Shown here: positions 56,996 through 64,000 of the stretch, in pieces | Position numbering within the stretch: position 1 is the stretch's first letter | Layout: each line of letters begins with the position of its first letter | Assembly (NCBI GenBank): GCA_038087015.1 | Contig: JASBNA010000004.1 | Span: 1,364,001-1,428,000 of the forward strand | Direction of reading: 5' to 3' | DNA length: 64,000 nt | Origin: Cerrena zonata | Lineage: Eukaryota > Basidiomycota > Agaricomycetes > Polyporales > Cerrenaceae | The notes under the pieces: model-generated | Seen by the model: the letters and a program-made list of their open reading frames with translations, nothing else | Told to the model about the DNA's origin: nothing | Databases searched by the model: none | Made by a program: the position numbers and the translations under genes

Positions 56996-57559
56996 ATAGC
57001 TAGATAAGTCAGAGGTCATCTCACACAGGTTTGTTAAATCACCTTGGCCATAGTGGACAGCTGCTTACGCTGTTCATCTAGACTTCGTGTAGCAATACTT
57101 TCAAAGAACTTTTCTAGGTGCTGCTCTGTAGTCTACTTAGAAAAGCATAGCAAGCTGCTAGACTGAACATACTGTATTGTTCCAAATTGCCAAAGAGGTG
57201 GGGAAGATGGCTGTTCATATTTGTTCAAGAGATCAAGAATATCTTTCCAAGTGGACAGCTAGACGAAGGCAAGGTTCCAGTTCATCTTTTCTGACATGTT
57301 TTTGCTTACTCTAGCATATACTATATATCGTATTTAAGATATACACCCGTTAGGCTGACTCATTTTGTCTCTAGATAATATATGATCCCGCATTGTCCAC
57401 ATCAGCTCTTTTCTATTGGCTGTTTTTAAAATGGTGCCATCTGGATTTTCATCTCAGTATCAATTATAAGACTTTTTGTCTAGTCGAGGTTTCCTTGGAG
57501 CTTTCTTTCGTCTACTCTCTGCTTTCAGTCTACCTCTTTGTGATTTGATTCCTTTGAAG
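56996..57559. other. intergenic DNA and leader of the next gene
   Basis: No gene is seen. 57470-57559 probably holds the 5' leader of the downstream 14-exon gene. Confidence 0.4.
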
Positions 57560-60086
57560 ATGGCACCTCGGTATGTGTTTTACTATTATCTGTTGTCAAG
57601 TCTTGCTGATAGTAGATGCTCTAGCGGTAGCGGCAAGAAATCTGTCAAGGCTGCAAGGACTACTAGAGCCAAACGGTCCCCAGTGCCTGCAACACCCAGC
57701 CCTGCTGGCAGGTATGTATCTATCTTTTTCTTTGCCTATCTTTGCTATACTTAGCTGTTGCAGCGTTATTGATGGATGGGAGTCTAGTGATTCTGATCTC
57801 CCTCTCATGGTCTCTTCGCCTCAAAAGGCTTCTCCTAAGAAAGGCAAGAAGTACGTAAAGTGACTACTCTGTCTAATATATCACTCACCTATTTCTATAG
57901 AAAGCTTGACAGCCCAATCGAGATCATGTATGTCACATCTTTATTCTACCTAAAGCAATATTTACTGACTATACGTAGAGACAGTGATGTTGAGAATAAG
58001 CCCCCCCCTAAGCGTAAAGGAAAGGGACGTCAGATCCAGTATGTTATCTATTATACCTCTTATGCCACCTACACCTACTGACTTCTACTCTCAGTATCGA
58101 GGAGGAGAAGGAAGAGGAAGAGGAAGAGGAAGAGGAAAAAGAGGAGGAGTCTGATAGCCGTCTATCTCCTGAGTATAAGATAGAGCCTCCTACACCGTAT
58201 GTCTCATTGGCTTATCTCAGACTACTCTAGCTAACATCCTTCATAGCAACAGTGCCAAGGCCAGTCATACTAAGTCTCCCACCAAGCGAGCTCGTGCGTG
58301 AGTATCTATGTTAGCCATCATGCTATTAGTCTCCTCACCTTTGCTACAGAGCTATCACTCCAGCCCCTTCTGATAATGAGGACATCCCTCAGGGCTCCCC
58401 AAGGAAGCGAGTTGCTATGATGACATAAGTTGTGTTTTGTATTATCATACTATCTCGAGTCTTATATGATCTTACAGACCATCAACTCCCAAGAGTATGC
58501 GTAAGGATCAAGCCAATAATCCCTTCCTCACTGGTTCTCCTCTATCTAAAGGTGTTGTTTTGTTTGAGTATGTATTTGTGCTTGAACTATGATAGAAGAT
58601 AATCTGACATTCTTGTAACAGCGGGGTGGTGATTGAGAAGAAGTCTTGGCAGAAGACTCCTCTGCAGTAAGTTGTCCGTACCAATGCTTCATACATTGCC
58701 TTCCTGACTAAGATACTTTAGGGCTGAAGAGAATACTGACAACCTGTATGTGGCAGCCCATCTCCTTATTGTACAATACTCATATCTTTACGACAGTCAA
58801 GTTTGTGAGGTAACCATCCCTAACCGCATCTTGGACCCCTTGTTGGATTGGACCTTTGCTGGTGTTCCTCGTCTCAGGTATGTTCTTTATCTAAGTAGAA
58901 GACTACATGTAACTAACTGTCCTTCTTTCTAGAGCAAGTGTTAGCTTCCCAGAGGACAAACTTTCTTCTATCTCATTCTCACGGCTTATGACGGCATTGA
59001 AGGCACACAACCCTCATATTGAGTACATATTCCTATTTCTCAAGTCTTGCTATCATATTAACATGTTGAATAACTTAGGAACTTTGTCAACTTGGTGAAA
59101 ACCCCAGAGTGGCCACCTAGGATCTGTAACCCCTCTCGTGCAGACCCTCATGACTATCGGACTAGAATCTTTCCTAGCAAAAACCAGGACTCTGTCTTAG
59201 TTGACTCTAATCTCCAACGCATCTCTTGTTTCACACTTGGTGTTATTCAAAAGTGCTCTGTTCTCTCTACTGAGCCTATGGCCTACAATGAGGTTATGGA
59301 GGTCAAATCGGTTCAACTCATCCCCTTAGACCATGAGATCGAAAGGATGTTGGCCTTTGCTGATATGGTTTTTGGTCCTGGTATAAACTGTCCTACGTTT
59401 ATGGATGCACTGAGCTTCTGCACTATCCCTTTGAATACTAGCAAACAACGTATGTCACCTATCTCTCCATGCCATTTGATACTAACATATATTATCTAGC
59501 CTATAAGTCGGCAGCAGAGGTTCAAGCTACCACCTCTTCTTCTCAGACGACTTCCCTTGATATTATGGGGTTAGCTCAGACAGCCTCTCGCAGCCAGCCT
59601 TCCTCCCAACAGTCCACTCCTATCCAAGCATCCTCTTTCTTTACTCCCAGCGGTCATATTCAGAAGGTTCTTACTACCAAGAACTCCTTGTTTGCATCTG
59701 ATACTAGCAAGTCTATTATTTCAGCTATACATTCTCGCTGCTAATCTCTACCTGTGATAGTTCCTATCTTGGATGCTCGTAAACACTTCTTAGGAAATAG
59801 CGGTGATGAGGAGGAGTTCTCTCTCTTGGATTTTGATTCTCTCCCTCGCTACGAGAAGGAGCTTCAGCCAGGTGATGTTGCTGGCATTGTTTATACCATA
59901 ACCTCGTATGTGTCCAAAGAGATTCCCAGCTATTCCTTCAATGTTTTGCTTCTTATTCTCTTTGCTGGCGATTATGAAAACCTTCCTTCTGCTTCTGTCA
60001 AGAAGTCTCGTTTCAAAGAGCCTGCCACATCTTATTATTATAAATCCTCTCCTTCTAAAGCTTCCTCTTCCAAATCACATAAATAG
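57560..60086 (+). CDS. 14-exon gene of unknown function, probably decaying
   Basis: All exons join in phase. Exons: 57560-57570, 57613-57711, 57764-57850, 57901-57927, 57979-58038, 58095-58196, 58247-58297, 58350-58424, 58478-58567, 58622-58666, 58722-58877, 58933-59022, 59079-59449, 59500-60086. Introns are 42-56 nt. The first 200 residues are low-complexity and charged (GKKSVKAARTTRAKRSPVP, a Glu run EEEKEEEEEEEEE, SPTKRAR, GSPRKRV), suggesting a nuclear protein. A globular part follows (NLYVAAHLLIVQYSYLYDS, LDPLLDWTFAGVPRLR, FVNLVKTPEWPPRICNPSR, VQLIPLDHEIERMLAFADM), then a Ser/Thr-rich tail. Two lesions: the donor at 58425 reads ATAAGT instead of GTAAGT, and a TAA lies in frame at 59742, after which coding continues to TAG 60084. 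Total about 616 codons. No family is recognised. Confidence 0.6.
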
Positions 60087-60279
60087 ACTATAGTAGGGTG
60101 TTGATATCTATGTTTTCTCTTTGGTTCTGAAATAAAAGTTACTGTGTGTTCCAGAGCCTTCGTCTGCATATGTCCAAGTCAGTGATAAGATAACAGATAA
60201 GATGATCTTGGATCTTGATAAGTCATAGTCATCAATCACTGATAGACGCTTGCAACTTGAACTCTTACCACCATGATCT

Positions 60280-60660
60280 TGTTAAAGGGTGACTCAAACC
60301 AGGGAATAGATCAACCTGGGGGACACACAAATGCTCTGGAACACAATGAGAGCAGTTTAGGGAGGGAATTACAATACTTGCCTGGAACACAATGAGAGCA
60401 GTTAGAGAGCCCTGAAAGCGACCAGGGATACTAGATAGGAAGGAGAACTCGGCTATAGCCGAGTTAAGCACTGAGGGCTCGGCAATAAGTGAAGAAAAGC
60501 GAAATGAAACACAAGTCCACCCTGCATTGGGTGGAGCACTAAATACTGAAGCTAGAGCAAAGGGGAAAAGTGCTGCTGGAAGCTGAGTGTCTACAGAGTC
60601 CGTTTAAGTCAAAAGATAGAATAGATAAGGTGGAACATCACCAAAATATCAAGTTTAACA
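60280..60660 (-). repeat. solo LTR of the copia family, long form
   Basis: 381 bp, TGTTAAAGGGTGACTC to AAGTTTAACA, with the 49-bp internal duplication and the 20-nt palindrome. No target duplication: GATCT on the left, AAGAG on the right. The right end abuts open retrotransposon gag sequence. Confidence 0.9.
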
Positions 60661-62296
60661 AAGAGATACTAAGCGCTACAAACGTGGAGCTCTAGAAGCG
60701 TATTGTAAGCATATGAGACACAAAAAGTCAACAATGCAAATGCCACATTGGAAATCCTATAACAGGAAATTTATTCATATTGCAGGATGGCTTGAGTCTC
60801 ATAAGAAAATATCTGAGGATGAAAAAGATTTATATTTCTGGAAAGGTATACCTCAGAATTTCAGAGACAAGCTAGAAGCTCGCCTATTGGCTATATATCC
60901 TGACCACGACCTAGAAAATCCATTCAAGACAGATAGTGTCTGCAAGGTAGCCAAGTCCCTTCTTCAGCGTAATCGGTTTGACAATGAGCGCACCTTATCG
61001 GAGGATGAAACTGACTATGATAGTGATTCAGAGTCAGATGATGAAGAGGATGAGGATGACTCTGATTCTGATTAGGACACTGATCATGAGTCTGTCAAGA
61101 AACATAAATTCTGTCTAACTTCTAGGGATTCAAAGAAAGTCTGTTTCAAGCCCAGACTGAAAGACCACAAGGAAGTAGTCAAGTCTGAACCTAAAGCAAC
61201 AGAAAATAAAATTTCTGAGGACAAATCTAAGTCAAAAGAGGTAGAAGACTTAATTGATCAAATGAATCATTTGTCTATTCATGATCAAAGCTACTCATCA
61301 CTGTATTATAGAGCATATAGTTTGGATCCTATGGTAGCCGATATCATGATGAAGCCTGTTGAATGTCAGCAAATAGCTCAGAGAGTATCAAGTCAAGCAG
61401 CCAATCATGCAGCACCTGCTGTCAGCCCAGGTCCACCTCTATCTTTTAACCGTTTGCCTCCTCCACATTTAAAACCTGGAAATAATGCTTTCCAGCAAGC
61501 TCCTCTCAATCCAGAGGATCGCAGATGTTTTGGATGTGGAGGGACAGGACATACTATGTTCTTCTGTTCTAAGATAAGTGATCTGGTCACTAAAGGTATT
61601 ATCACCAAAGATAGTACAGGCAAATATATTATGGCTGATGGAACTTTTATTCGAAGAGCTACATTTGATGAACCTTTAATAGCTGCCATCGAAAGACTTC
61701 GACCTATTCAGAACCACTATATCTCAATAAGTCCAGCAAGAGTAGAGGATTATGAATCAGATTCCAGTGATTCAGAAGATGAAGATGAAGAGGAAAATGT
61801 TTTTGTAGCTACTCGTTCTTCAGTGAAGAACAATCAATTCAGAAAAACCACCTCTGAAAAAGTTTTCAACCCTTCTAGGAAAAAGCATGAAGAATCTCAT
61901 CCCAGGTTTGGAGATAAAAGGAAGACAGACAAGAAGGTTCAACCAGAAGAAATACTTCCAGTACCTACTAACTCTGTCCCGATTTCTGTAGATGACACAA
62001 TATTTAATCCTCAAGATGATGATGCTTTAATGGAAGATACTAGTGAAACTATCAAGCAAAAAGACCTTTCAGTGGTAGCAAAACAGATCCCAAAACAGTC
62101 TGAAGTACAATCTCAGGTAGACCAGAGAAATGTTCTGAGTAGGATTCTAAATCAGCCAGTAACACTAGCCATAGAAGAAGTGTTTGGGATTTCAAAAGAG
62201 ATGATCTCAAAACTGAGGGAAGTTCTTAAACCCAAACCACCTTCAAAATTGATCTCAAACATACCTGAAGTCCCAAAGGTTAATTACGATTCCTGA
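60661..62296 (+). pseudogene. gag: 5'-truncated gag of a second retrotransposon family
   Basis: Open in one frame from the copia LTR junction, with a single TAG at 61073-61075. It begins inside the capsid region (HWKSYNRKFIHIAGWLESHK, LYFWKGIPQNFRDKLEARLL). Then come a long acidic stretch (DSDSESDDEEDEDDSDSD), a Pro-rich linker and one CCHC knuckle, CFGCGGTGHTMFFC. After it IADGTFIRR-like readings (TGKYIMADGTFIRRATFDE) match the post-knuckle block common in mushroom gypsy gags. It ends TGA at 62294. No pol follows; instead the dispersed repeat begins. The 5' half is missing on the other side of the LTR. Confidence 0.65.
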
Positions 62297-62600
62297 GGTA
62301 TGAAGGTATCATTTTTCTTGTCCGAACTTTGCTGGGGCGCTTGTACCGTAACGCGAAACCACTACCTAGCCCTAGTCTAGGGTTTAGAGGAAATTTTGTT
62401 TATCTCATATCTTCACAACCACTGCATCTTTTGCTCTCAAAACTTGACCATAGAACAACTCAAAGTTTGTACTATAAGTCAACTTCTAAGAGCAAAATAA
62501 GTTGATAGAGAGAATGTTGAGATATGAGCAAAATTGAGATTTGGGTTGAGTGTGGGAAAACTGGGCGCTTGTTGAACCCTAGAGTGGGGTTGGCCCTATG
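62290..62600 (+). repeat. dispersed repeat, copy 3 of 3
   Basis: The least decayed copy, starting at CTGAGGTATGAAGGTATCAT right at the end of the gag frame. It shares its order of blocks with 14735-15010 and 27490-27660. The GC-richer state (CCGTAACGCGAAACC where the others have A/T) shows the direction of decay. Confidence 0.7.
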
Positions 62601-62639
62601 AGCCCTGGTAATTGCAAAGATGTGAAATTGTAGCAAACT

Positions 62640-63760
62640 AACCTCACTCAATTGTTGTATAAATAATGTCAATAGGTAGAGCCTAAGAAATAGAGCATAG
62701 TAGAAGTAGAAAAAAGATGATCTGGTCAGAATTAACAGAGAGATATGTTAAACAATATATGTTTTTGGAGAAAAAGTGAAACAGAGACTCACTTTCAATA
62801 TTATTAGAAGTGGTGTATATACCATCAGATAGAGCTCAGAAAATGATACCTGGTAGCCACAAGAAGTATGTAGTTTGGATAGAAATTAGGAGAGCTATAG
62901 GGAAAATAACATATGAGTATATGTTTTGACAGAGATTTGCTATATATGGTATGTTTTCTGCATTATATAATCAAAACATACCTTGTTCTCAAATTTCAAT
63001 TTGCAGGGGATGCTTATTTCAGCTATTATGTAAGCATATTAGTCTATATGCAATAAGCCAAAACAGATGTAGTAAACAAGGTCTCTAAGTGTTGTGTCCC
63101 AAGATGCCTAGCTCACAATGTCAAGATTTGGCTTTACTTGCTTATGTAATGTCTCTGTATAGACACTGCATAACTTGACAGATGTGTAAAACTGACTCAC
63201 CTCAAATAGACCTGCCAGAAGTTGGCATAAGGCTATTTTCTTTCTTAAAACATGCAGTCCTGGATAGAAGAAAATAGTGTAACCATCTAAGTGCAAGTAA
63301 TACCAGCACTTGAATGGATGACATGGGGGGAGAGAGAGATTGAATAATGATCAAATCAAATTTTGCAGATCATATTTGTACTTATTTGCTTAGATAATAG
63401 TGTGAATGTGGCAGTAGCAATGTGAGGTCACTTGATGGTTATATGGAGAGTCTCAATGGATAGAGGTTGAGAAATAGAGGCTATTAGCAGAAGAAAGTAG
63501 GTGATTTGGATAGAAACTGGGGAGGATATAGGGCAAACAACATATGTTTTAGGGGGAAAAGCGGAATATGGTATGTTTTTGAACCTTATTGGTGGTGGTG
63601 TAGACACCATTGGATAGAGCCCGAGAAATGGAGCCTGGTAGCAAAAAGAAGCATGTGATTTGGATAGAAACTGGGGGAGCTATGGAGAAAAGAACATATG
63701 GAGGATATGTTTCAGCAGAACACTACCATATATGGTATGCTCTCTGTATTACATAAGCGA
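62640..63760. repeat. degenerate repeats of a ~130-bp unit
   Basis: Units near 62660, 62810, 63440 and 63590 share a block like GGATAGAGCCCGAGAAATGG, then TGGTAGCAAAAAGAAG and TTTGGATAGAAACTGGGG, then ACATATG. Spacing is irregular. The third and fourth are the best preserved. A palindrome of the GGTAGCTACC family sits at 63289-63314 between units. No coding capacity. Confidence 0.55.
63289..63314. repeat. palindrome of the GGTAGCTACC family, degenerate
   Basis: TAAGTGCAAGTAA followed by TACCAGCACTTGA. The outer arms pair; the centre is altered. Confidence 0.5.
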
Positions 63761-63779
63761 TAATATGGGTTTCACTTTG

Positions 63780-64000
63780 CCGGTTGGCGCTTAATACTGG
63801 CTATTATATAATCATATTAGTCCATATGTGGGTCCATTACAAACAAATATAAATAAATAATGATATAGTTAACTAAGCACCTAAAGCAATAACCTCAAAG
63901 CACCTAGTTAACTACATCATTATTTATTTATATTTGTCTGTAATAGACCCACATATGGACTAATATGATTATATAATAGCCAGTATTAAGCGCCAACCGG
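63780..64000. repeat. inverted repeat reaching the window end
   Basis: CCGGTTGGCGCTTAATACTG at 63780 is matched by its complement ending at 64000. The arms of about 105 bp are nearly identical, with the centre near 63890. The window ends inside the right arm, so the full repeat may be longer. The left arm's outer part resembles 62960-63050. Confidence 0.8.

Overview
This is a eukaryotic, almost certainly fungal (basidiomycete, probably Agaricomycete) nuclear window. The support is many phase-consistent GT-AG introns of about 42-58 nt, a chromodomain Ty3/gypsy element, a Ty1/copia element, F-box-like genes of the usual mushroom type, and an NGN/KOW (Spt5-like) gene. The species cannot be told from the sequence. 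I see no rRNA, tRNA or CRISPR array.

Layout. 1-2.1 kb: AT-rich DNA with a decayed ~330-bp tandem repeat. 2.1-10.7 kb: a nearly complete chromodomain Ty3/gypsy retrotransposon with two 713-bp LTRs, a TTAAT target duplication, a Tf1-like self-priming signature, and an extra gag-like gene 3' of pol. 10.7-28 kb: an AT-rich transposon graveyard holding a decayed Tc1/mariner element with readable TIRs and TA duplication, three solo or partial gypsy LTRs, an old copy of a foldback element, one copia solo LTR and two copies of a dispersed repeat. 28.1-33.4 kb (minus strand): a decayed intron-rich gene with a double-stranded beta-helix (2OG-Fe oxygenase-like) exon, and further coding remnants downstream. 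35.0-35.7 kb: a foldback MITE. 36.7-38.0 kb: a 1.3-kb inverted repeat just upstream of the next gene. 38.4-44.3 kb: an Spt5-like NGN/KOW gene with three in-frame TGA codons and a 2.8-kb foldback transposon lodged in it, possibly in an intron. 44.7-46.2 kb: a cluster of short palindromes. 46.2-48.9 kb: a large intact gene of unknown function. 49.4-57.0 kb: two F-box-like genes separated by a young minus-strand Ty1/copia element. 57.6-60.1 kb: a 14-exon gene of unknown function. 60.3-62.3 kb: a copia solo LTR abutting the truncated gag of a second retrotransposon family. 62.3-64 kb: dispersed and tandem repeats and a palindrome running to the window edge.

How it fits together. Most of the sequence is transposon-derived. 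The host-like genes lie in the more GC-balanced blocks from 37 to 60 kb. Decay is dominated by transitions: all four differences between the gypsy LTRs, all five TIR mismatches of the Tc1 element, and nonsense codons that are mostly TGA (six of eight listed). That fits C-to-T loss, for example at methylated CpG or by a RIP-like process. The LTR pairs of the gypsy (4/713) and copia (3/387) elements are nearly identical, so both insertions are recent; the AT-rich elements are much older.
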